64,000 nucleotides of DNA, taken from positions 785,482-849,481 of the forward strand of contig JAESII010000004.1 of NCBI GenBank assembly GCA_016756725.1. The letters run 5' to 3'. Source of the stretch: Synergistaceae bacterium. GTDB lineage: Bacteria > Synergistota > Synergistia > Synergistales > Aminithiophilaceae. The notes beneath the pieces are model-generated. The model saw nothing but the letters and a program-made list of their open reading frames with translations. It ran no database searches and was not told the DNA's origin. This document shows positions 26,016-33,586 of this stretch, piece after piece; within the stretch, counting starts at the first letter, position 1, and each line of letters begins with the position of its first letter. Made by a program: the position numbers and the translations under genes.

Positions 26016-27024
26016 TCTGAAAAAGGGCGTCTGGACTCTGGCCGAGATCCGCCATGGCCGCATTCACGAGACATCCCACGAGCTTCTGGCCTGGGGGCGC
26101 AGTCTGGCCGACAAGCTCGGCGTGCGTCTGGCCAGCGTCGTCACAGCCCCGGTGCCGCAGGAAGATCTTCGTGAGCTGGTCGCCTTCGGTGCCGACGTCG
26201 TCTTCGTCCTCGATGGGGCGGGGAAAGAGGGCCTTGAGACGGACCTCGTCTCTCAGGGGCTGGCCGGCCTGACCCGTGACTACGAGCCCGACGTCTTCAT
26301 CGCCTCGGCGACGACGGCGGGACGGACGATCTTCTCCATCCTCTACGCCGAACTCGAGACGGGCCTCACGGCGGACTGCACGGGCCTGGACATCGACGAG
26401 GCGACGGGCATGCTTCTCCAGACCCGGCCTGCCATCGGCGGTAACGTCATGGCCACCATCAAGACCCCCCTCAGGCGGCCCCAGATGTGCACCGTCCGTC
26501 CCCGGTCGAAGAAGCCTCTCGGCCGCGACGGAGCCCGTCAGGGTGAGATCGTCCGCGAGCCGGCCCGGCTTGAGGGCAAGGCAAGCCGGCTCCAGATTCT
26601 CAAGACCATCGCCGACGAGAGCCAGGAGCGGCCCATCACGGAAGCGGACGTCCTCGTCGTCGGCGGCAGGGGGATGGGGCAGGCCAAGAACTTCCAGCTT
26701 CTGGAGCGGCTCGCCCATCTTCTGGGCGGTCAGGTCGGCGCCACCCGTCAGGCCGTCGACATGGGCTGGGCCCCCTATGCGGCCCAGATCGGCCTGAGCG
26801 GCAAGACCGTATCGCCCCGGCTCTACCTCTCCTTCGGCGTCTCCGGGGCCATCCAGCACATCGCCGGCATGAGCACGGCCGAGAGGGTCATCGCCGTCAA
26901 CCGCGACAGCGAGGCACCCATCTTCAGCGTCGCCGACCTGGGCATCGTCGGCGACGTGGGCGAGGTGCTTCCGGCTCTCATTGCCGAGCTGGAAAAGAGA
27001 GGGGGGCATATCGATGGCGCGTGA
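26005..27024 (+). CDS. etfA: Electron transfer flavoprotein, alpha subunit
   Basis: A 339-residue EtfA. The C-terminal FAD domain shows VLVVGGRGMGQAKNF, GATRQAVDMGW, QIGLSGKTVSPRLYLSFGVSGAIQH and AVNRDSEAPIF, all standard. There is no N-terminal ferredoxin-like extension, unlike the LctC subunit of the Acetobacterium lactate dehydrogenase complex. It overlaps etfB by 11 nt and the dehydrogenase by 11 nt, so the three subunits are probably made in equal amounts. Confidence 0.94.
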   Translation: MKADLKKGVWTLAEIRHGRIHETSHELLAWGRSLADKLGVRLASVVTAPVPQEDLRELVAFGADVVFVLDGAGKEGLETDLVSQGLAGLTRDYEPDVFIASATTAGRTIFSILYAELETGLTADCTGLDIDEATGMLLQTRPAIGGNVMATIKTPLRRPQMCTVRPRSKKPLGRDGARQGEIVREPARLEGKASRLQILKTIADESQERPITEADVLVVGGRGMGQAKNFQLLERLAHLLGGQVGATRQAVDMGWAPYAAQIGLSGKTVSPRLYLSFGVSGAIQHIAGMSTAERVIAVNRDSEAPIFSVADLGIVGDVGEVLPALIAELEKRGGHIDGA

Positions 27025-28456
27025 ATACGGCAAAGTAACACCTTCTATCCTGGAAAAACTGACCGAGGCTCTGGGCAAGAACCGCGTCTTAGCCGACGAA
27101 GCCTCCATGGAGCCCTACTCCTGGGACGAGACGGGCAAGAACTTCGCCGTCATGCCCGAAGTGGTCGTCCGCCCCGGGAGCACCGAAGAGGTCCAGGCCG
27201 TCATGGCCATCGCCCAGCGGCATCATATCCCCGTCACGATGAGCGCTGCCCGGAGCGGCGTCGCCGGGGGCGCCGTTCCCCTAAGGCGGGGCATCGTGAT
27301 CACGACGGAGAAGATGAACCGCATCATCGAAATCGACGAAATCAACCGGACGGCCACCGTCGAGCCCGGCGTCATCACCAACGACCTCTGCAAGGTCGTC
27401 GCCGAGAGAGGTTTCCTCTACGCCGGGTCGCCCATGAGCACCCTGACGAGCACCGTCGGCGGCAACGTGGCCACCAACGCCGGCGGCGCCAAGGGAATCC
27501 GCTACGGCAGCACCCGGGCCCACGTCCTCGGGCTGGAGGCGGTCCTGCCCGGCGGCGAGGTGATCCGCCTGGGCGGCAAGATCCGCAAGGGAACCTGGGG
27601 CTACGATTTGAAGGATCTCATCATCGGTTCCGAAGGAACGCTGGCGGTGGTGACGAAAATCATCGTCAACCTCGAGCCCCTGCCGGGGAGGACGGCTGAC
27701 CTGCTCGTGCCCTTCGCCTCCATCGACGAGGCCGTTCTGGCCACGTCGAAGATCCTCTCTCTCGGCGTCTCCCTCATCTCCTGCGAGTACCTTGACCAGC
27801 CCTCGGTGCTGCTCACGTCGCGCTACGTCAACTATGCCTACCCCTTCCAGGAGAGGGCCGGCGCCTTCCTGCTCGTCCAAGTCGAAGGGGCCTCGGAGGA
27901 GGACCTGGAGCGGGACTGCGACCGCGTCGGCAATCTCTGCTACGACCAGGGGGCCATGGAGGTCTTCGTCGCCGACAACCGGAGCGATTCAGCCGACATC
28001 TGGAGCGTCCGCCAGAACTACGCCGAGGCCCTCCGGGTCCGCGATCCCTACTTTGTGAGCGGCGACGTCCTCGTTCCCCTTTCGGAAGTTCCGGCCATCG
28101 TCAAGGCCATCGGCGAGAGGGCCGAGAAGTACGACCTCGAATGCGTCATCTGCGGCCATATCGGTGAGGGCAACATGCACCCCGACATCTTCAAGCCCGA
28201 CGGGATGAGCGTCAAGGAATGGGAGGTCTACGCGGAGAAGTTCTTCGCCGATCTCATCCGGGTCGCTGTTGACCTGGGGGGCATCGGCAGCGGCGAGCAC
28301 GGCGTCGGCTTCGTCAAGAAGCCCTTCCTCATCGAGACGAAGGGGAGGGTGGAGATGGCCCTGATGGAGCGCGTCAAAGGAGCCTTCGATCCCGACTGGA
28401 TTCTCAATCCGGGAAAGATCGTCGACGATCACATCCAAGAGGAGGGAACACCATGA
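27014..28456 (+). CDS. FAD-linked 2-hydroxyacid dehydrogenase (GlcD/LctD family)
   Basis: A 480-residue flavoenzyme of the vanillyl-alcohol-oxidase fold. The FAD-binding domain is at about 40-220 (VVVRPGSTEEVQAVM, SPMSTLTSTVGGNVATNAGG). The C-terminal FAD-oxidase domain ends with GHIGEGNMHPD and GIGSGEHGVG. Family members oxidise D-lactate, glycolate or other 2-hydroxy acids. Next to etfBA it is most simply an Etf-linked lactate or hydroxyacid dehydrogenase. The ATG at 27014 lies inside the etfA end, with a G-rich ribosome site. The stop overlaps the TRAP receptor start by 4 nt. Confidence 0.9.
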   Translation: MAREYGKVTPSILEKLTEALGKNRVLADEASMEPYSWDETGKNFAVMPEVVVRPGSTEEVQAVMAIAQRHHIPVTMSAARSGVAGGAVPLRRGIVITTEKMNRIIEIDEINRTATVEPGVITNDLCKVVAERGFLYAGSPMSTLTSTVGGNVATNAGGAKGIRYGSTRAHVLGLEAVLPGGEVIRLGGKIRKGTWGYDLKDLIIGSEGTLAVVTKIIVNLEPLPGRTADLLVPFASIDEAVLATSKILSLGVSLISCEYLDQPSVLLTSRYVNYAYPFQERAGAFLLVQVEGASEEDLERDCDRVGNLCYDQGAMEVFVADNRSDSADIWSVRQNYAEALRVRDPYFVSGDVLVPLSEVPAIVKAIGERAEKYDLECVICGHIGEGNMHPDIFKPDGMSVKEWEVYAEKFFADLIRVAVDLGGIGSGEHGVGFVKKPFLIETKGRVEMALMERVKGAFDPDWILNPGKIVDDHIQEEGTP

Positions 28457-29457
28457 ATCGGTTCAGGAAAGCGGCAATCGGTCTGGTTCTGTCTCTGGTC
28501 CTTGCGCTGGCGGCAACGGCTGGCTTCGCCGAGGAGTACGTCCTCAAGATCGGCAGCATCACCAACGAGACTCATCCCTACTACGTCACCTTCCAGAAGG
28601 TCTTCGTCCCCTACATCGAGGAGGCCGCGGGGGGACGGATCAAAGTCGAGTTCTACTTCAACGCCCAGCTCGGTGGAGACCGCGAGATGGTCGAGATGTG
28701 CCAGTTCGGCGCCCTCGGCATGGACTGCGCCACGCCGAGCACCCTGAGCGGCTTCGACAAGCGCTTCCAGGTCCTGGGCTTGCCCTACCTCTTCCCCGAC
28801 AAGCCCACGGCCTTCCGGGCCCTCGACGGCGAGCTGGGTCAGACCCTCAACTCCTACCTGCCCGCCATCAACCTCTACAACCTGGGCTACTTCGAGAACG
28901 GTTTCCGCCACATCACCAACAACCGCAAGCCCGTCTACTCCCCTGACGACGTGAAGGGGCTCAAGATCCGGACCCAGGAGAACCCCATGCACATCTCCTT
29001 CTTCCGGGCCATCGGCGCCAACCCCACGCCCATCAACTGGGGCGAGCTCTACACGGCCCTTCAGCAGAAGATCGTCGAAGCCCAGGAAAACCCTCTCGTC
29101 CTCATCTACGAGGCCAAGTTCTACGAGGTTCAGAAGTACGTCTCCCTCACGGGCCACGTCTATGAGCCGACGATGCTTGTCACCAGCAAGATCTGGTTCG
29201 ACAGCCTGCCCGAAGACCTTCAGGAAGTGGTGAAGGAGGCTTCCCGCCGTTTCTGCGAGGCCGTGCGCAAGCTGATCCACGAGGAGGAACAGAAGGCCCG
29301 TGCCCGCCTCGAAGAGCACGGCATGGAAGTCAACGATCTCACGCCGCAGCAGATCGCCGTCTTCGTCGAGAAGGCCCGCAAGCTCTATGACGACAGCCGG
29401 GGTCTCCTGGGCGACGAGATCGTCGATCTGGCCATCAGGGCCACGGCGAAGGAATAG
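28453..29457 (+). CDS. TRAP transporter solute-binding protein (DctP family), orphan
   Basis: A 334-residue periplasmic receptor. It has a Sec signal peptide (about 1-27, cleavage after AFA) and the DctP fold motifs YLFPDKPTAFRALDG, GLKIRTQENPMH, NWGELYTALQQKIVEAQENPL and YEPTMLVTSKIWF. TRAP systems use it with DctQ and DctM membrane subunits to import carboxylates. No dctQ or dctM is in the window; the next sequence is repeat DNA. Translational coupling to the dehydrogenase suggests that it binds the same 2-hydroxy- or 2-oxo-acid. Confidence 0.92.
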   Translation: MNRFRKAAIGLVLSLVLALAATAGFAEEYVLKIGSITNETHPYYVTFQKVFVPYIEEAAGGRIKVEFYFNAQLGGDREMVEMCQFGALGMDCATPSTLSGFDKRFQVLGLPYLFPDKPTAFRALDGELGQTLNSYLPAINLYNLGYFENGFRHITNNRKPVYSPDDVKGLKIRTQENPMHISFFRAIGANPTPINWGELYTALQQKIVEAQENPLVLIYEAKFYEVQKYVSLTGHVYEPTMLVTSKIWFDSLPEDLQEVVKEASRRFCEAVRKLIHEEEQKARARLEEHGMEVNDLTPQQIAVFVEKARKLYDDSRGLLGDEIVDLAIRATAKE

Positions 29458-29480
29458 CCCAACAGGCTCGGGGAGACCTT

Positions 29481-29515
29481 AAGGGCCTCCGGCCCTTCGG
29501 CGGGCGAGACGCCCA
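29481..29515. repeat. Two short REP-like hairpins
   Basis: Two neighbouring palindromes: 29481-29487 with 29491-29497 (7 bp, TCC loop), and 29502-29506 with 29510-29514. They lie 25-60 nt past the dctP stop and may end or protect that transcript. Confidence 0.5.
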
Positions 29516-29528
29516 CCCTCCGAGAACC

Positions 29529-29648
29529 GCGAAAGGGTTTGATCGGAGCGCGGGCATCTTGCCCGCGAAAGGGGTTGATCGGAGCGCGGGCATCTTGCCC
29601 GCGAAAGGGGTTGATCGGAGCGCGGGCATCTTGCCCGCGAAAGGGGTT
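29529..29648. repeat. 36-bp tandem repeat, three full copies plus a partial
   Basis: Units 29541-29576, 29577-29612 and 29613-29648 are identical over 36 nt. A partial copy with one difference precedes them (29529-29540). Each unit contains a 17-nt palindrome, GCGGGCA TCT TGCCCGC. Unit length and lack of spacers distinguish it from a CRISPR array. Reading the complement gives a recurring GQDARAP peptide, a well-known artefact of REP-type elements in many genomes. Confidence 0.9.
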
Positions 29649-29677
29649 GGGTTTGGGGTTGGGTTTGTTGGGTTTGG
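29643..29677 (+). other. G/T-rich tract with G-quadruplex potential
   Basis: Directly after the repeats the plus strand carries at least five G-runs of three or four separated by TT or TTT, resembling telomeric sequence. It fits the G3+N1-7 quadruplex rule. Confidence 0.6.
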
Positions 29678-29770
29678 TCTTCCCTCTCCCACTCCAGCCC
29701 TGACGAAAGGGCCTCCTGAAGGCCCGGAAACCTCCGGTCCGCGAGTTTTTGCAAAAAGAACGCAAAGGAA

Positions 29771-29817
29771 AAGGCGCCCTGCCGGCCCGACTCGGGTTTT
29801 GGCGGGGCGCCCTTTTT
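29771..29817 (+). terminator. Terminator before the methyltransferase cluster
   Basis: A GC-rich stem (29771-29783 with 29801-29812, one mismatch) with a 17-nt loop, ending in TTTTT. It isolates the corrinoid cluster from the dctP operon. Confidence 0.75.
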
Positions 29818-29887
29818 GCACTCTTTTGATCCCTGCCCTCTATCCTCGACTCACAACGTCAAACAATCCCATCAAGGAGGGTGTCAC

Positions 29888-30529
29888 ATGTCTATCGAAA
29901 AAGTACGTCAGCTGATGATCGACGGCGACGGCGACGCGGCCGTCTCTCTCGTCCAGGATCTCATCGCCAAGGGGACGAGCCCCCACGACATCATGGGCGG
30001 TCTCACCGAGGAAATGGAGCATCTCGGCCAGAAGTTCGAGAGTTTTGAGGTTTTCCTTCCCGACCTGATGGTCGCCGGCGACACCTTCATGCAGATCATG
30101 GAGGTTCTCAAGGAGCACCTCGTCGCCGACGCCGACGGCAAGGTTCCCGCCACCGTCGTCATCGGTACCGTCAAGGGAGACTACCACGAGATCGGCAAGA
30201 ACATCGTCGGCATCGTCCTCCAGGCCAACGGTTTCCACGTCGTCGACCTCGGCGCCGACGTCGATCCCATCGCCTACATGGAAGAGGCCCATCGCAGCAA
30301 GGCCGACGCCGTCGGTCTTTCGGCCCTCATGACGACGACCATGCCCAAGCAGGAGGAGTTCATCAAGCTCACCGAAGAGGCCGGCAAGAAGGGCCAGTAT
30401 CTCATCTGCATCGGCGGCGCCCCCACCTCCCCGGACTGGGCCAAGCGGATCGGCGCCGACGTCTGGTCCTTCGACGCCTTCGAGTTCGTCGGCAAGCTCA
30501 AGGAAGCCCTCAAGAACCGCAAGAAGTAA
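29888..30529 (+). CDS. Corrinoid (B12)-binding methyl carrier protein, MtmC/MttC type
   Basis: A 213-residue methyl carrier. The B12 cap domain (about 1-90) is followed by the Rossmann-like B12 domain. GDYHEIGKNI has the DxHxxG signature, with His100 as the lower cobalt ligand. The later GLSALMTTTM and CIGGAP loops hold the nucleotide tail. Family members accept a methyl group from a substrate-specific methyltransferase and pass it on. Here the next gene encodes such an enzyme. Start: AAGGAGG about 8 nt upstream of the ATG. Confidence 0.95.
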   Translation: MSIEKVRQLMIDGDGDAAVSLVQDLIAKGTSPHDIMGGLTEEMEHLGQKFESFEVFLPDLMVAGDTFMQIMEVLKEHLVADADGKVPATVVIGTVKGDYHEIGKNIVGIVLQANGFHVVDLGADVDPIAYMEEAHRSKADAVGLSALMTTTMPKQEEFIKLTEEAGKKGQYLICIGGAPTSPDWAKRIGADVWSFDAFEFVGKLKEALKNRKK

Positions 30530-30596
30530 AGCGGGTTTCTTCGTAAACGAGCACCAGCAGCCACCATAAGCCTTAATCTTTAAGGAGGGTACATAC

Positions 30597-31988
30597 ATGT
30601 CCACGTTCCGCATGTGGGAGGTTTTCGCGAAGGCCGATGAGGGTCCGTTCTTCAAGGACCAGAACGAGTGGATGGTCAAGAGCTTCATCCCCCAGATGAA
30701 GCGCGTCGTCAAAGAGCACGACATCAAGTGGGACCGCAAGACCATCGTCAACTGCGACGACGCCCTGGCCGACAGGCTCTGGGCCGCCGCCAAGGACTTC
30801 TTCGTCTCCGTCGGCGTCTACCACGTCGACACCCACCGGGTCATGAAGTTCTCCGAGCAGGAGGTCAACGAGGTTCTCTACACGAAACGCCCCTGCTACA
30901 TGGTCGGCGCCGGTCACGACCAGCGCTGGCTCCGCGTCCGCGCCGTCGAGGACAGGGAGAAGCGCCCCTTCCACCTCTTCAGCCCTGACGCCAACTTCAG
31001 CACCGACATCCACAAGAAGGCCTGCATGGCCTACCTCAAGGAGCCCCTCCTCGACGGTCTCTGCGCCCCCCTGATCGAGGACTTCATGGGCCGCAAGGCC
31101 ACCTCTCAGAGCCCCACGGAGGTCGCCGCCGCCATGGAGCATGCCATGAACCTCCGCGACGCCCAGCGCCTCGTCGGCAAGCCCGACGTCTGGACCGTCT
31201 CCGTCGGCACCGCCGAGACCGACCAGGCCCAGATCGCCGCAGCCAACCCCGCCTGGGGCGTCCGTCCCTCCCACCTTGACGGCCGCATGGTCTCCATCCT
31301 CACCGAGATGACGACCAACGACGCCATGCTCAACAAGTCCCTTCACTACCGCTCCTACGGCAACGTCTTCGGCAACCTCTGCGGCGCCATCTTCGGCGGC
31401 CATGCCGGCGGTACCGAGGCCACGGCCGTCCTCCAGACGGCCTACAACATCCAGGGCGCCTGCCTCTACGGATCCTGCTGGGCCCTCAACTTCCCCTTCC
31501 ACCTCAAGTGGCAGTCGACGACGACGCGGGAGCTTCTCTGGATCCAGAGCATGCTGAGCCAGGCCATGTCGCGTAACTCGAACCTCATCTTCCTCAACAA
31601 CCTCTTCGCCAACGCCGGCCCCGCCACGGACCAGCTCTACTGGGAGTGCGCCAACCACGCCTTCGCCTGCGAGTCCTCCGGCGGCAACCCCTGGGGCGCC
31701 GCGACGTGCCGCAACAAGTACACCGACCACGCCACGCCTCTGGAGTCGCGCCTCTTCCACGAGTGCTCCGAGGCTTCCTTCAAGATGCGTCTCACCCGGG
31801 CCCAGGCCGACGATCTCTGCCAGAAGATCATGGAGAAGTACGAGGCCCTCATCCCCGTCGACAACTACGGCAAGACGATCCAGGAAGTCTACGACATGGA
31901 GAAGATCACCCCTCGCCAGGAGTACGTCGACCAGTATCTCCGCATGAAGGACGAACTCTGCAAGATGGGAGTCCAGTTCGCCTACTGA
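30597..31988 (+). CDS. MtmB (monomethylamine methyltransferase) family protein without pyrrolysine
   Basis: A 463-residue protein that lines up from end to end with archaeal MtmB, which has about 458 residues. Shared landmarks: GVYHVDTHRVMKFSE (MtmB GIYCTDTHR), the IFGGHAGGTEAT stretch (MtmB IFGGYAGGIEET), WQSTTTRE (MtmB WGSTNTRE), ANAGPATDQ and the C-terminal GKTIQEVYDMEKITPRQEY. In MtmB the catalytic pyrrolysine (amber codon, residue 202) lies in a GRPGMGV-O-GPET context. The matching stretch here, GKPDVWTVSVGT, has Val201 at that place. There is no in-frame TAG in the gene. The substrate must therefore be activated differently and is probably not plain methylamine. The corrinoid partner is 67 nt upstream. 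Confidence 0.85.
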   Translation: MSTFRMWEVFAKADEGPFFKDQNEWMVKSFIPQMKRVVKEHDIKWDRKTIVNCDDALADRLWAAAKDFFVSVGVYHVDTHRVMKFSEQEVNEVLYTKRPCYMVGAGHDQRWLRVRAVEDREKRPFHLFSPDANFSTDIHKKACMAYLKEPLLDGLCAPLIEDFMGRKATSQSPTEVAAAMEHAMNLRDAQRLVGKPDVWTVSVGTAETDQAQIAAANPAWGVRPSHLDGRMVSILTEMTTNDAMLNKSLHYRSYGNVFGNLCGAIFGGHAGGTEATAVLQTAYNIQGACLYGSCWALNFPFHLKWQSTTTRELLWIQSMLSQAMSRNSNLIFLNNLFANAGPATDQLYWECANHAFACESSGGNPWGAATCRNKYTDHATPLESRLFHECSEASFKMRLTRAQADDLCQKIMEKYEALIPVDNYGKTIQEVYDMEKITPRQEYVDQYLRMKDELCKMGVQFAY

Positions 31989-32007
31989 GTCTTCCTGTAG
32001 CGGCATA

Positions 32008-32049
32008 ATGGCGAGGAAAAGGCTTCATGAGAGATCCTTCCCTCGCCAT
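32008..32049 (+). promoter_or_regulatory. Intergenic stem-loop between the MtmB-like and UroD-like genes
   Basis: A 9-bp stem (32008-32016 with 32041-32049) can extend inward through AAGG/CCTT. No T-run follows. It lies midway in the 88-nt gap and may set relative mRNA levels by processing or partial termination. Confidence 0.45.
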
Positions 32050-32076
32050 CGACCTGACCGGACGAGGTGAAAGCCC

Positions 32077-33456
32077 ATGGCAATGACAGGAAAAGAACGG
32101 GTTCTCCGAGCCCTCCAGTTTCAGGAAGTCGACCGCGTCCCCTGGGTTCCCTTCACCGGCGCCCATGTGGCCAAGCTCATCGACACCGACGCCGAGACGC
32201 TGCTGAAGAACGCCGATGTCCTCGTCGAGGCCGTCACCGTCGCCGCCGAACGCTACTGCGCCGACGGAGTCTGTTCCGCCTTCGACCTCCAGGTCGAGGC
32301 CGAGGCCCTGGGCTGCGAGCTCCGCTGGGCCAAGAACAACCCTCCCGCCGTCTTCGGCCACGTCCTGGCCGACGGATCCAAGACCGTCGCCGACCTCCCC
32401 GAATTCACCCGTGACAGCGGACGGCTGCCTCTCTTCTTCGACGCCACCCGTCGTCTCGTCGAGAAGCTCGGCGACGAGACGGCCGTCTTCGGCCTCTGCT
32501 GCGGCCCCTTCACCCTGGCCCTCCATCTGCGGGGTTCGGCCTTCATCATGGACATGGTGAAAAAGCCCGACCAGGCCAAGGAAGTCCTGGCGTTCTGCTC
32601 CGAGATCACCCGCCGCATGGGCCAGTGGTACATGGAGACGGGCGCCCACGTCGTGGCCGTCGTCGACCCCATGACGAGCCAGATCGCCCCCAAGCACTTC
32701 GAGGCCTTCGTCACCCCCTACGTCAAGCCCGTCATCGACGAGGTCAAAAAGGCCGGCGGCATCGTGACCCTCTTCTGCTGCGGCAACGCCACGAAGAACA
32801 TCGAGCTCATGATGCAGTCCCAGCCCCACGCCATCGCCTTCGACGAGCAGGTCGACCTGGCTTTCGTCAAGGATCTGGCCGACAAGTACAAGGTCGCTTT
32901 CGAGGGGAACATGCCCCTGACGACGACCCTCCTCTTCGGGTCGCCCAAAGAGTGCGTCGAAGACGCCAAGCGCCGCGTCGCCGTCGGCGGGACCACAGGC
33001 TACATCCTCTCTCCCGGCTGCGACCTCCCCTTCGACACCCCCTTCTACAACCTCGAGGCCATCGGGCGCTACATGGCCACCGGCGAGGAGCCCTCGGATA
33101 CCCAGGGTTTCCTCTCCCTTGAAGAGGCCCTGGCCCACGCCGAGGAGTCGGGCGAAACGATGGAGGACGTCGCCATCGAGCCCGGCAAGGTCTTCATCGA
33201 GATCGTCACCCTCGACTCGGAAGGCTGCGCCCCCTGCCAGTACATGTGCGAGGCCGTCGCGGAAGTCGCTCCCCGCTACGGCGACAAACTGACCTGGCGG
33301 GAGTCGCTCATCAAGAGCGCCGCCGGCATCATGAGGACCAAGGCCCTCGGCGTCGCCACGCTGCCGACGATGCTCATCAACAACGAAGTGGTCTTCGACA
33401 ACATCGTTCCCACCTCGGAAGAGCTCATGAAGGAAATCGACAAGCGGCTCAAGTAG
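32077..33456 (+). CDS. UroD-type corrinoid:acceptor methyltransferase fused to a thioredoxin-like domain
   Basis: A 459-residue two-domain protein. Residues 1-345 are the uroporphyrinogen-decarboxylase fold shared by MtaA, MtbA and CmuA, which move a methyl group from the corrinoid to a thiol or folate. Residues 365-459 form a thioredoxin-like domain with Cys384-Ala-Pro-Cys387 and a cis-proline candidate (VATLPTM, Pro430). In MtaA/MtbA zinc is held by a His-x-Cys pair and a later Cys. Here the first is Phe233-Cys234-Cys235 and the second is Cys315 (SPGCDLP), so the histidine is lost and Cys234 may stand in. The fused domain could feed a thiol acceptor or reduce the zinc site. Confidence 0.82.
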   Translation: MAMTGKERVLRALQFQEVDRVPWVPFTGAHVAKLIDTDAETLLKNADVLVEAVTVAAERYCADGVCSAFDLQVEAEALGCELRWAKNNPPAVFGHVLADGSKTVADLPEFTRDSGRLPLFFDATRRLVEKLGDETAVFGLCCGPFTLALHLRGSAFIMDMVKKPDQAKEVLAFCSEITRRMGQWYMETGAHVVAVVDPMTSQIAPKHFEAFVTPYVKPVIDEVKKAGGIVTLFCCGNATKNIELMMQSQPHAIAFDEQVDLAFVKDLADKYKVAFEGNMPLTTTLLFGSPKECVEDAKRRVAVGGTTGYILSPGCDLPFDTPFYNLEAIGRYMATGEEPSDTQGFLSLEEALAHAEESGETMEDVAIEPGKVFIEIVTLDSEGCAPCQYMCEAVAEVAPRYGDKLTWRESLIKSAAGIMRTKALGVATLPTMLINNEVVFDNIVPTSEELMKEIDKRLK

Positions 33457-33464
33457 CGCCTTCC

Positions 33465-33507
33465 CGGGGCACGCCCGAGAGGATCCTCTCGCGGCGCGCC
33501 CCTTTTT
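33465..33507 (+). terminator. Terminator after the UroD-thioredoxin gene
   Basis: A long, slightly imperfect GC stem centred on GGATCC (33465-33502), followed by TTTTT. The NhaC-family gene 130 nt later may therefore have its own promoter in the AT-rich stretch around 33535-33575. Confidence 0.65.
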
Positions 33508-33586
33508 CATATCGTCCCGTATTCGCGCGGTGATTCATTAACGCCTCAGAATATAAACAAAAGTACTGAAGGGAAGTGGAAACACT

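Noticed and set aside
29529..29648. CRISPR array from 36-bp direct repeats
   Set aside because: The repeats are head-to-tail without unique spacers, contain an internal palindrome, and no cas genes are near. It is a tandem REP-like element.
29385..29915. Proteins encoded across the repeat region on either strand (GQDARAP and AGILPAKGVDRS repeats)
   Set aside because: The frames exist only because the 36-bp unit is a multiple of three. They lack ribosome sites and span a terminator.
30597..31988. Hidden pyrrolysine (in-frame amber codon) in the MtmB homologue
   Set aside because: The frame is continuous from ATG to TGA without any TAG, and the Pyl-equivalent codon is GTC.
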